Source: Hyphomicrobiales bacterium
GTDB taxonomy: Bacteria > Pseudomonadota > Alphaproteobacteria > Rhizobiales > Beijerinckiaceae
Assembly (NCBI GenBank): GCA_017302635.1
Contig: JAFLCX010000002.1
Coordinates: forward strand, 124,001 to 188,000
Length of the DNA: 64,000 nt
Direction: 5' to 3'
Positions 1 through 6,571 of the stretch are shown piece by piece. The translations under genes were made by a program, and so were the position numbers. Each line of letters opens with the position of its first letter. Within the stretch, counting starts at the first letter, position 1. The notes beneath the pieces are model-generated. The model was not told the origin of the DNA, ran no database searches, and was given only the letters and a program-made list of their open reading frames with translations.

Positions 1-405
1 TCGATCCGGGGAGGCGCGTAGATCACTGTACATCGACGGTTCGCGCCCACGCTTAACGTGTCCGATAAGATTGAGTGCCACCTGCAACGCTTCGCGCTTG
101 TCCGGGCTACTCAATGCCCAATTGCACATGGCATAATTGATCTTCTCTCCGTGGCTTTCCATCGACCTCTTTAGCCTTGTGCATGTCGCTGGATCAGACA
201 GGTTTCGGTTCTGTGCATCGAAAGCAAGAAGTGCTTTACCTGCTTCCTCAATGCACGCCACAGCCAAGAAGTAGGCCCGGGCCATGTAACCATGATCCCG
301 CAAGAGCGAGGCTTCAGTGAGCAATTCATTCGCGTTGCTTAGCGCGGCTTCACTATAAGATTGCATAAGCGTCGTTGTCAGCTTAGGCAAAAGCGGAGCA
401 CCCAT
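1..405 (-). CDS. AbiV-type abortive infection protein, N-terminal part (cut by window edge)
   Basis: An open frame starts at the ATG at 403-405 and runs off the window start, giving 135 residues. AGGAATAACT in front of the ATG is a good ribosome binding site. The protein is helical; its centre reads ARAYFLAVACIEEAGKALLA, the AR-x-(Y)-hydrophobic-xx-EExGK-A pattern of AbiV-family (HEPN-like) proteins. Lactococcal AbiV interferes with phage late translation; a similar role here is inference. The stretch looks less GC-rich and less biased in codon use than the genes to its right, fitting recent acquisition next to the core zapA locus. The C-terminal part and any partner lie outside the window. 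The family call is by motif memory, not by search. Confidence 0.65.
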   Translation of the reverse strand, partial: MGAPLLPKLTTTLMQSYSEAALSNANELLTEASLLRDHGYMARAYFLAVACIEEAGKALLAFDAQNRNLSDPATCTRLKRSMESHGEKINYAMCNWALSSPDKREALQVALNLIGHVKRGREPSMYSDLRASPDR

Positions 406-540
406 AGTTATTCCTGAATGTGGCAGCAGAGGGTAGTATACCTCAAATGCGAACGACAGCTTTGGGCGCGCCGCGGATTCCGTTCGCATAACGCACTTTA
501 CGGAACGCGTCCGCCATGTTGAATAATTGGTGAGTTCCGC

Positions 541-565
541 CCTCACCCCTCACCCCTCACCCCTC
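541..565. repeat. Tandem 7-bp repeat, about 3.5 copies of CCTCACC
   Basis: Three perfect CCTCACC units and a partial fourth sit at the border between the AbiV-like gene and the core genes and overlap the last codons of zapA. It looks like a simple slippage repeat. No function can be assigned. Confidence 0.6.
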
Positions 566-928
566 GCGCTCTTCTCCCGTGAGCGCTCGCGTGATCCGGT
601 CGACCCGCTCGGCGAGGCCCAGGATCGCCCCGGCGATCTCGCCCTCGCGCTGAGAGCCGGAGCGGCTGGCATCCGAAAGCGCGGCTTCGCGCGCTGAAAT
701 GGCCTCGGCGGCGGAGGCCGCCTTGCGCCGCTCCTCGCGCGCTTCATCGGCGAGCATCAGGCCGGCCATCACGGCAAGGCGCAGATCGCCGATCTCGCCA
801 AAGCTCTGGCGCATGGATTTGATGCGGCTGTCGAGATCGGCCGCGAGCGTTTCGAGGTGGCTCTCCTGCCCGTCCTCGCAGGCCATGCGGAACTGCTTGC
901 CGTCGATGGTGACATTCACCTGCGCCAC
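557..928 (-). CDS. zapA: Cell division protein ZapA
   Basis: A 123-residue protein starting VNVTIDGKQFRMAC, the usual ZapA N-terminal beta hairpin, followed by LxxLAxxLDxRI and a long helix that forms the dimer coiled coil. ZapA binds FtsZ and bundles protofilaments at the division ring. The start is a GTG at 926-928 with GGAGG upstream; it follows the TGA of the preceding DUF4164 gene after 2 bases, so the two are translationally linked. The C-terminus is longer than in enterobacterial ZapA, as is usual in Rhizobiales. ZapA next to a DUF4164 gene is a common alphaproteobacterial arrangement. Good confidence by motif and context. Confidence 0.85.
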   Translation of the reverse strand: MAQVNVTIDGKQFRMACEDGQESHLETLAADLDSRIKSMRQSFGEIGDLRLAVMAGLMLADEAREERRKAASAAEAISAREAALSDASRSGSQREGEIAGAILGLAERVDRITRALTGEEREG

Positions 929-930
929 GT

Positions 931-1200
931 TCAGCCCTCCGCGAGCCCGGCGCGCACGGCCGAAATGGCGCGATCGATGCGCGGAACGAGATCATGCAGG
1001 CACTGGTCGGCCTCGCGCCGTGCGCCGGTTTCAAGGTCGAGCATTTCGGCGAGGCGATGGCGATCCTCGCGCATCACGGCCAACTCGGTTTCAAGCGTGG
1101 CGCGGACGCGATCGGCCTCGACATGGCGCAGGGATGCGGCATCGAGACGATCCAAAGCGGCGCTGAGCCGGTTCAGAGCCTCGGCGACAACATCCGGCAT
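931..1200 (-). CDS. DUF4164-like small coiled-coil protein
   Basis: An 89-residue, almost entirely helical protein: MPDVVAEALNRLSAALDRLD, then heptad-like A/L/E/R stretches to the end. The ATG at 1198-1200 is preceded by GGGGGAG at ideal spacing, so I prefer it over longer in-frame starts. It directly precedes zapA on the same strand, 2 bases apart. Proteins of this type beside zapA are usually annotated DUF4164; the function is unknown, but the position suggests a cytoplasmic partner in cell division. No signal peptide or membrane segment is visible. Confidence 0.7.
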   Translation of the reverse strand: MPDVVAEALNRLSAALDRLDAASLRHVEADRVRATLETELAVMREDRHRLAEMLDLETGARREADQCLHDLVPRIDRAISAVRAGLAEG

Positions 1201-1454
1201 GCTACTCCCCCGATCGGCTTCTGCCGGCGAATCACCAGCTCTTCGAGACATCTTCTGACGACGGCGAGCGAAACTAGGCGTTGAATCCGCCGAGTTCAAT
1301 GGCTTTTCCCGCCAAAACTCCGCCGAAGTGATGAGTTCCACCCCTCTTGCGGATTTGCCCGCGCGGGTGAATCTCCGCGAAGAACAAATGGACCGGCTTT
1401 TCTCCAACCCATCAGGGCGGGCGAATGCGGCCAAAATCGGGGCGGGAGGCGAAG

Positions 1455-3374
1455 ATGGCATCGGAACAGGGCGGCTACCAGGCTGTTTACGACGGCTGGA
1501 AATCCAATCCCGAGGGCTTCTGGCGCGCCGAAGCCGCGCACCTCGACTGGATCAGGGCGCCCGAGGCGATCTTCGATGCGAAATCCGGTGCCTATGGCCG
1601 CTGGTTCCCGGATGCGATCTGCAACACGGCTGCAAACTGCCTCGACCGGCACATTGCGGCAGGGCGTGGCGATCAACTCGCGCTCATCTATGACAGCCCG
1701 ATCACCGGCTCGGGCTCGAAGCTCACCTATGCGCAACTCAAGCGCGAGGTGGACCTTCTGGCGCATGCGATCCGGGGTTTCGGGCTCGAGAAGGGCGATC
1801 GCGCCATTCTCTATATGCCGATGGTGCCGGAAGCCGCGATCGCGATGCTGGCTTGCGCGCGGCTTGGTGTCATTCATTCGGTGGTGTTCGGCGGCTTTGC
1901 CGCGCATGAACTCGCGACACGCATCGATGACGCGAAGCCCAAGCTCATTCTGAGTGCCTCCTGCGGCATCGAGCCGGGGCGCGTCGTGGCCTACAAGCCG
2001 CTGCTCGATCGCGCAATCGAGGAGGCGAGCCATAAGGTCGAGACCTGCATCGTGCTCCAGCGTCCGCAGGTGCAGGCGGAATTGGTCGCCGGTCGTGACC
2101 ATGATTGGGCGGAACTCCGCGACAATCTCGTGACCCAGGGCGCGGGGCCGGTCGAGGCTGTGCCGCTTCAGGCCACCGATCCGCTCTATGTGCTCTACAC
2201 ATCTGGCACGACGGGCAAGCCGAAGGGCGTGGTGCGCGACAATGGCGGGCATATGGTGGCGCTGCATTATTCGATGCATGCGCTTTACGGCATGAAACCG
2301 GGCGAGGTGTTCTGGGCGGCCTCGGATGTCGGCTGGGTGGTGGGGCATTCCTATATTGTCTACGCGCCGCTGCTGATGGGCTGCACGACAGTGCTCTATG
2401 AAGGCAAGCCGGTGGGTACGCCGGATCCTGGCGCATTCTGGCGCGTGATCGCCGAGCATGATGTAAAGGTGCTGTTCACGGCCCCCACGGCCTTCCGTGC
2501 GATCCGGAAGGAAGACCCGAAAGCCGAGCATCTCGCGCGATACGATGTGAAGGGTCTCAAGGCCCTGTTCCTCGCCGGCGAGCGGGCTGATCCCGATACC
2601 GTGAAATGGGCCGAGGATATCCTGAAGGTTCCGGTCATTGACCATTGGTGGCAGACCGAAACCGGCTGGGCGATTGCGGGCAATCCGCTTGGCCTTGGCA
2701 TGCTGCCGGTCAAGCACGGCTCGCCGACCGTGCCGATGCCGGGTTACGACGTGCAGATTCTCGACGAAGCCGGAAAGCCGGTGGAAGCGGGCAAGATGGG
2801 CTCGATCGCGATCAGGTTGCCGCTGCCGCCCTCGTGCCTTCCAACCCTTTGGAATGCTGACGAGCGGTTCCGTTCGAGCTACCTCACCGAGTTCCCAGGC
2901 TATTACAATACCTCGGATGCCGGTTACCGCGATGCCGATGGCTATCTCTTCATCATGGGCCGCACGGATGACATCATCAATGTCGCGGGCCACCGGCTCT
3001 CGACGGGCGGGATGGAGGAGGTCTTGGCCTCGCATCCGGCTGTTGCGGAATGCGCAGTCATCGGCGCGAAAGACAATCTCAAGGGCGAGGTGCCGGTGGG
3101 GTTTGTCGTGCTGAAATCCGGCACCAATGCCGCGTCTGAGACCATCGAGCGCGAATGCGTGGGGCTTGTGCGCGATCGTATCGGCCCGGTGGCGGCCTTC
3201 AAGACGGCGATTATCGTGAACCGGTTGCCCAAAACACGCTCGGGGAAAATCCTGCGTGGCACGATGAAGAAAATCGCCGATGGCGACGCCTGGTCTATGC
3301 CCGCCACCATCGATGATCCGGCCATTCTGGAAGAAATCGCGCGGGTGCTGGAGCTGAAGGGCATCAAGGGCTGA
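1455..3374 (+). CDS. prpE: Propionyl-CoA synthetase (AMP-forming acyl-CoA synthetase)
   Basis: 639 residues, the usual PrpE length. It carries the ANL-family P-loop YTSGTTGKPKGVVRDNGGH, the PrpE-like stretch WAASDVGWVVGHSYIVY, the hinge motif GRTDDIINVAGHRLSTGGMEE (nearly 20 residues before the C-terminal subdomain), and KTRSGKILRG with the catalytic lysine near the C-terminus. It activates propionate, and probably acetate, to the CoA thioester with ATP in the cytoplasm. The start at 1455 is chosen because GGGAGG sits 5 bases upstream; an in-frame ATG 30 bases earlier has no such site. It stands alone: a divergent DUF4164 gene lies to the left and a convergent PIN gene abuts its stop codon. 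Acetyl-CoA synthetase is the alternative; the DNGGH and WVVGHSY wording favours PrpE. Confidence 0.88.
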   Translation: MASEQGGYQAVYDGWKSNPEGFWRAEAAHLDWIRAPEAIFDAKSGAYGRWFPDAICNTAANCLDRHIAAGRGDQLALIYDSPITGSGSKLTYAQLKREVDLLAHAIRGFGLEKGDRAILYMPMVPEAAIAMLACARLGVIHSVVFGGFAAHELATRIDDAKPKLILSASCGIEPGRVVAYKPLLDRAIEEASHKVETCIVLQRPQVQAELVAGRDHDWAELRDNLVTQGAGPVEAVPLQATDPLYVLYTSGTTGKPKGVVRDNGGHMVALHYSMHALYGMKPGEVFWAASDVGWVVGHSYIVYAPLLMGCTTVLYEGKPVGTPDPGAFWRVIAEHDVKVLFTAPTAFRAIRKEDPKAEHLARYDVKGLKALFLAGERADPDTVKWAEDILKVPVIDHWWQTETGWAIAGNPLGLGMLPVKHGSPTVPMPGYDVQILDEAGKPVEAGKMGSIAIRLPLPPSCLPTLWNADERFRSSYLTEFPGYYNTSDAGYRDADGYLFIMGRTDDIINVAGHRLSTGGMEEVLASHPAVAECAVIGAKDNLKGEVPVGFVVLKSGTNAASETIERECVGLVRDRIGPVAAFKTAIIVNRLPKTRSGKILRGTMKKIADGDAWSMPATIDDPAILEEIARVLELKGIKG

Positions 3375-3938
3375 TCAGGCCGCAGCACCCGCATCGCCCC
3401 AGTCGGCGCTTGCCTCGCCGCCAGTGCCGCGCGGCAGGCTGAGTTCCGCACTGGTCGATCCCGCTTGCGAAAAGCGTTCAGCCGGCTCCTCGCCGAAATC
3501 ATAGGCGACTTCCTGCTTTTCGGCCCAGGGATTGAAGACCTCGACATTGAACGGCGCGAACAGGCCGACATTGCGCGTCATGACGACAAGTTCATGGCGC
3601 TTGGCGGTCGCAGCAACCAGACTGTCATGATAGGGCAGTTTCAGCCGCCGGCGGCGTGCCGAGGTCATGATCTGGCCCCAGATGACGCTGGTTTCGTAAT
3701 CGATGCCGAGAAGGTTCTCGCCGAGCTTGCGGCGCACATCGCGCATCCAGCCGCGCACGCGGCGCTGCTTGAATTCCTGCGGAAGCTCGGTGACGCCGCC
3801 TTCGAGAATCGCGAAGGTGACCATCGAGAGGCGGATATCCTCCCACCACAGGTCATCCACAGCGCGGCGAACCCGCCAGAATGGGCGGGGCAGATGCAGT
3901 TCGCGCAGCACGCAGGTATCAATCAGGGTGGCTGGCAT
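3375..3938 (-). CDS. PIN-domain protein (VapC-like), no antitoxin visible
   Basis: 187 residues. The N-terminus PATLIDTCVLRELH carries the first PIN-domain acidic residue (D7), and later HDSLVAATAKRHELVVMTRN supplies the second acidic cluster and the VMTRN strand typical of VapC-like ribonucleases. The start at 3936-3938 is picked for the GGGGAG site just upstream. The C-terminal 50 residues are low-complexity and probably disordered. Its TGA is immediately adjacent to the prpE TGA on the other strand (TGATCA). No small antitoxin gene lies upstream (3939-4024 is non-coding), so it may be an orphan ribonuclease rather than a toxin-antitoxin module. Function beyond a metal-dependent RNase fold is not supported. 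Confidence 0.75.
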   Translation of the reverse strand: MPATLIDTCVLRELHLPRPFWRVRRAVDDLWWEDIRLSMVTFAILEGGVTELPQEFKQRRVRGWMRDVRRKLGENLLGIDYETSVIWGQIMTSARRRRLKLPYHDSLVAATAKRHELVVMTRNVGLFAPFNVEVFNPWAEKQEVAYDFGEEPAERFSQAGSTSAELSLPRGTGGEASADWGDAGAAA

Positions 3939-4024
3939 CGAACTCCCCTCCCGCAACGTTCACCGAGGGCGGGAGGATGATCGAAAAATGCTACTTAAAG
4001 GTGCATCATACAAAAAATACAACC

Positions 4025-4705
4025 TTAGATTTTGTCCTCGTCGGCGTCATCGCGCTTCAGCGACTTCAGCTTCGCGAAGACGGTATCAACATCGAGGTTC
4101 GGCTTGCGCTCCGGCGCATCCTCGGCGGTCGTGACTTCAGCCGGAAGCAGGGTCTGGCCCATATCCGGCACGGGCGCCGGGCGATCCTTCGAAGAGCGGT
4201 TGACCTCGAAATCAAGGTCGATCTGGCTGCACAGGCCGAGCGTCACCGGATCGAGCGGCTGGAGATTGGTTGAGTTCCAGTGCGAGCGCTCGCGCACCGA
4301 CTGGATGGTGGATTTCGTGGTGCCGACGAGGCGGATGATTTGCGCATCCTTCAGTTCCGGATGGTTCTTCAGTAACCACTGGATCGCGTTGGGACGGTCC
4401 TGACGCTTCGAGACGGGCGTATAGCGCGGTCCCTTGGTGCGCTTGAGTTCGGGCAGGCGCACTTTCGATTCCAGCACCTTCATGCGGTAATTGGAATCCT
4501 TCTCGGCCTTTTCAAGTTCCTCACGGGTGAGCTGGCCGGCCTGAATGGGGTCGAGCCCGCGCATGCCGGTCGCGACATCACCATCGGCGATGCCCTGCAC
4601 CTCCAGCGGGTGAAGCGTGCAGAATTCGGCGATCTGGTCAAAAGTCAGGGTCGTGTTTTCCACCAGCCAGACCGCTGTCGCCTTGGACATCAGAAGCGTT
4701 GCCAT
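4025..4705 (-). CDS. trcR: Cell-cycle transcriptional regulator TrcR (DUF1013)
   Basis: 226 residues starting MATLLMSKATAVWLVENTTL, then FDQIAEFCTLHPLEVQGIADG, an N-terminal helix-turn-helix, and a second HTH-like stretch NAIQWLLKNHPELKDAQIIR followed by LVGTTKSTIQSVRERSHWN. This is the conserved alphaproteobacterial DUF1013 family named TrcR. It is a predicted cytoplasmic DNA-binding protein. The start at 4703-4705 has GGAG upstream; longer frames add only arginine-rich shadow sequence. The acidic tail after residue 170 is variable. It is divergent from the DUF1192 gene at 4871. Family identity is strong; target genes cannot be told from here. Confidence 0.85.
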   Translation of the reverse strand: MATLLMSKATAVWLVENTTLTFDQIAEFCTLHPLEVQGIADGDVATGMRGLDPIQAGQLTREELEKAEKDSNYRMKVLESKVRLPELKRTKGPRYTPVSKRQDRPNAIQWLLKNHPELKDAQIIRLVGTTKSTIQSVRERSHWNSTNLQPLDPVTLGLCSQIDLDFEVNRSSKDRPAPVPDMGQTLLPAEVTTAEDAPERKPNLDVDTVFAKLKSLKRDDADEDKI

Positions 4706-4870
4706 GTCTCGAAATCTCCATGCTTGTGGAAACGGGCGGCGGTCACAAGCCTTGCGCTCGCGCCCCCTTCCCCGGGGAGGCGCGGCACGCGAAGATCGCA
4801 ATGCCAATTTGGGAATGGCGCCCTTATAGTCGCGGGCACGGGCGCTTGCAACCGAGAACAGGAGGGAGAT

Positions 4871-5065
4871 GTGTTCGACGATTCCGAACCGCAGCGGAAG
4901 AAATCCGCTTTCACCATCGGGCAGGATGTGAGCGCCTTTTCGATTGCCGATCTCGATGAGACGATCGAGGCGCTCAAGGCCGAGATGGTTCGACTCGCCG
5001 AAACGCGTGCCAAAAAGACCGCATCCCAGAGCGCGGCCGACGCCCTGTTCCGCAAGCCGGGCTGA
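4871..5065 (+). CDS. DUF1192 family protein
   Basis: 64 residues: a short acidic start, then FTIGQDVSAFSIADLDETIE, then a helical stretch rich in L/E/R and a final A-DALFRK. This is the DUF1192 pattern of alphaproteobacteria. The start codon is GTG at 4871, directly behind GGAGGGAGAT; no ATG is available in frame. Divergent from trcR, with a 165-base shared promoter region. Function unknown. The homologous family is nearly always a tiny coiled-coil cytoplasmic protein. Confidence 0.8.
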   Translation: MFDDSEPQRKKSAFTIGQDVSAFSIADLDETIEALKAEMVRLAETRAKKTASQSAADALFRKPG

Positions 5066-5123
5066 GCCCAGAATGCATCAGGGTTACGGAAATCGTGCTG
5101 CGATAGGTGAAAATCCCGTCAAA

Positions 5124-5145
5124 TTAACGGAGTGTTAAAGGATTC
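5124..5145 (+). promoter_or_regulatory. Perfect CtrA box (TTAA-N7-TTAA) followed by a CcrM site (GATTC)
   Basis: TTAA at 5124-5127, seven bases, then TTAA at 5135-5138 is an exact match to the CtrA recognition sequence. GATTC at 5141-5145 is a GANTC site for the CcrM methyltransferase three bases later. The box lies 20-40 bases in front of the first hairpin of the candidate sRNA, where CtrA boxes normally overlap the -35 region of activated promoters. Direct CtrA and CcrM control of this transcript is inferred from the motif only. Confidence 0.7.
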
Positions 5146-5164
5146 ACTCCATTGTGACGAATGT

Positions 5165-5257
5165 TCCGGTTCGCCGGATCCCGAGTGGCTCCCGCCGCTC
5201 TGTTTGACGCCTCCCTGTTGGACTTTTCCAGGACCGCGCAACCGCGGTCCTTTTTTT
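5165..5257 (+). ncRNA. Candidate small RNA 1 (anti-SD loops, terminator-ended)
   Basis: About 93 bases between DUF1192 and rcdA contain no plausible coding frame but three clean hairpins. The first is TCCGG-TTCG-CCGGA (5165-5178), a UUCG tetraloop. The second is GAGTGGC-TCCC-GCCGCTC (5183-5200), whose loop exposes TCCC. A single-stranded linker with CCTCCCT (5210-5216) and GACTTT (5221-5226) follows, then a strong intrinsic terminator (5230-5257). Exposed CTCCC/CCTCC motifs pair with Shine-Dalgarno sequences in several known alphaproteobacterial sRNA families. The upstream CtrA box suggests cell-cycle control. The 5' end is estimated from the structure, not mapped. The 3' half is shared with the candidate at 43778-43862. 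Confidence 0.65.
5230..5257 (+). terminator. Rho-independent terminator of candidate sRNA 1
   Basis: AGGACCGCG-CAAC-CGCGGTCCT, a perfect 9-bp stem with a 4-base loop, followed by a run of T. It would also separate anything transcribed from the DUF1192 side from rcdA, so rcdA needs its own promoter between 5258 and 5451. Confidence 0.9.
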
Positions 5258-5331
5258 ATGTCCCGCGGCCGAATAGGGCTCATTTCGCCGCATTTCAGCG
5301 CCACAACCTGTGCGACTAGGGCAGGGAAACG

Positions 5332-5348
5332 TTAACTATGAACGATTC
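5332..5348 (+). promoter_or_regulatory. CtrA-like half site and CcrM site upstream of rcdA
   Basis: TTAACTAT at 5332-5339 differs by one base from the TTAACCAT half site, and GATTC (a GANTC methylation site) follows at 5344-5348. Both lie in the 194-base promoter region of rcdA. A -35/-10 pair cannot be assigned with confidence. Confidence 0.35.
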
Positions 5349-5451
5349 CTTACCTCCCCATTTGGCCCCGGTTGGTGCTTAAATTGCTCGTACCCCAACA
5401 TCGATGGACGCCGTGTTCCAAAGCGGCGCAAGTGATGTGACGGAGTGAGAC

Positions 5452-6006
5452 ATGGCAGGCAACGAACGCGACAATGCGACGATCAACCTCCTTCCGGGCG
5501 GCCGTGCGGCCGGCACGGATGCGGTGTCGTTCACGCAGAAGATGCTGGCGAGCGAGAACTTCATGCTGCTGTTTCGCGAGGGCATGGCGCTCGTCGAGGC
5601 GACGGCTGCCTATCTCGATGGAGAAGGCAGGGCCGACAGCCGCATCCTCGATCGTCCGGTGGCTTTGGCCTATGCTTCAGAAAGCATGCGGCTCACCACG
5701 CGCCTGATGCAATTGACATCCTGGCTGCTGCTTCAGCGAGCCGTTAACGAAGGTGAATTGAGCCGCGAGGATGCCGAACGCGAGCATCGCCGCGTCGTGA
5801 TCGCCCCTCAGGACAGCAACACGGCAGCCGAGATCTACGAGCAATTGCCGGCCAAACTGCGCCAGTTGATCGACCGCTCGCAGAGCCTTCACTCCCGCAT
5901 TCTGCGCATCGATCAGGACATGAAAAGCGAGCCGGAACCCGTTGCGGCCGATAACCCTGTTGCGGATCAACTGAACCGGCTCCTTGCGGCGTTCCAGCGC
6001 CGCTGA
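5452..6006 (+). CDS. rcdA: RcdA-type CtrA-degradation regulator (DUF1465)
   Basis: 184 residues, helical: VSFTQKMLASENFMLLFREG, MALVEATAAYLDGEGR and SRILDRPVALAYASESMRLT are the conserved DUF1465 blocks, followed by helix pairs with WLLLQRAVNEGELS. In Caulobacter RcdA is the middle adaptor of the ClpXP hierarchy: it binds CpdR-primed ClpX and brings in PopA-c-di-GMP and CtrA for degradation at the G1-S transition. The ATG at 5452 has GGAGTGAGAC in front. The C-terminal 25 residues look disordered, as in other RcdA proteins. It is monocistronic, bounded by terminators on both sides. The cpdR partner gene is also in this window at 42195-42554. Confidence 0.82.
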   Translation: MAGNERDNATINLLPGGRAAGTDAVSFTQKMLASENFMLLFREGMALVEATAAYLDGEGRADSRILDRPVALAYASESMRLTTRLMQLTSWLLLQRAVNEGELSREDAEREHRRVVIAPQDSNTAAEIYEQLPAKLRQLIDRSQSLHSRILRIDQDMKSEPEPVAADNPVADQLNRLLAAFQRR

Positions 6007-6065
6007 GACGGCAAATCTTTCCCGCACCGGGAAAACCCCGTCGCACTTCCATGTCCCGGAATGAG

Positions 6066-6092
6066 AAAGGCCCGCGAGATGCGGGCCTTTTT
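6066..6092 (+). terminator. Terminator between rcdA and rpmE
   Basis: AAAGGCCCGC-GAGAT-GCGGGCCTTT, a perfect 10-bp stem whose 3' arm continues into a T-run. Strongest for rcdA; it also lies downstream of the convergent rpmE. Confidence 0.85.
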
Positions 6093-6143
6093 GTCGTTTC
6101 CGGTCCAGCAGCGATTAACGCTGCCAGCAGGCTCTGTCCCGGC

Positions 6144-6374
6144 TTATTTCTTGCCGAAGGCGAGGCCACCGAACTTCTGGTTGAATTTCGAAACGCGCCC
6201 GCCGCGATCCTGAAGGCCCTGCGTGCCACCGGTCCAGGCCGGATGGGTCTTGGGATCGATATCGAGGTTCAGCGTGTCGCCGGCCTTGCCGTAGGTCGAA
6301 CGCGTCAGAAACTCGGTGCCGTCGGTCATGACGACCTTGATGAAATGATAGTCCGGATGGATGTCAGCCTTCAT
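6144..6374 (-). CDS. rpmE: 50S ribosomal protein L31 (cysteine-free type)
   Basis: 76 residues starting [20 protein letters not shown] and ending in [13 protein letters not shown], with the THPAWTGG core of L31. It lacks the CxxC pairs of the zinc-binding form, so it is the C-minus type that does not need zinc, as is usual in Rhizobiales. Start ATG at 6372-6374 with GAGGGC upstream. Convergent to rcdA and divergent from the ABC exporter. A good promoter is visible at 6453-6481. Confidence 0.93.
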   Translation of the reverse strand: MKADIHPDYHFIKVVMTDGTEFLTRSTYGKAGDTLNLDIDPKTHPAWTGGTQGLQDRGGRVSKFNQKFGGLAFGKK

Positions 6375-6452
6375 GGCTCAGCCCTCAAAAAAGAACGCGG
6401 CCCCGGCGATTTCCGCCCGGACCCGCGCCCGAAAAAACCTGTTGCGGCGAGG

Positions 6453-6481
6453 CCTATACATGAGAGCGCTTGACGGAACAA
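6453..6481 (-). promoter_or_regulatory. Sigma-70-type promoter of rpmE
   Basis: On the minus strand TTGTTC (6481-6476) and TATAGG (6458-6453) are separated by exactly 17 bases, ending about 80 bases before the rpmE start codon. Predicted by eye from the consensus. Confidence 0.45.
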
Positions 6482-6571
6482 GCACTGATGAGTGACAGGA
6501 GCATGAGAAAGACAACGAACTCCGCTCTCGCCGCTCATGGGGAGGCAACTTCCGGAAATCGCCCCAACCTG

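Noticed and set aside
541..565. Possible CRISPR or attachment-site repeat
   Set aside because: Units are only 7 bases and contiguous, without spacers; no integrase nearby.
1296..3035. Long minus-strand open frame (579 codons) opposite prpE
   Set aside because: Arginine/histidine-rich with no family features; prpE on + has all motifs. A high-GC antisense shadow.
3375..4024. VapBC toxin-antitoxin module
   Set aside because: No antitoxin-sized frame with an SD site upstream of the PIN gene.
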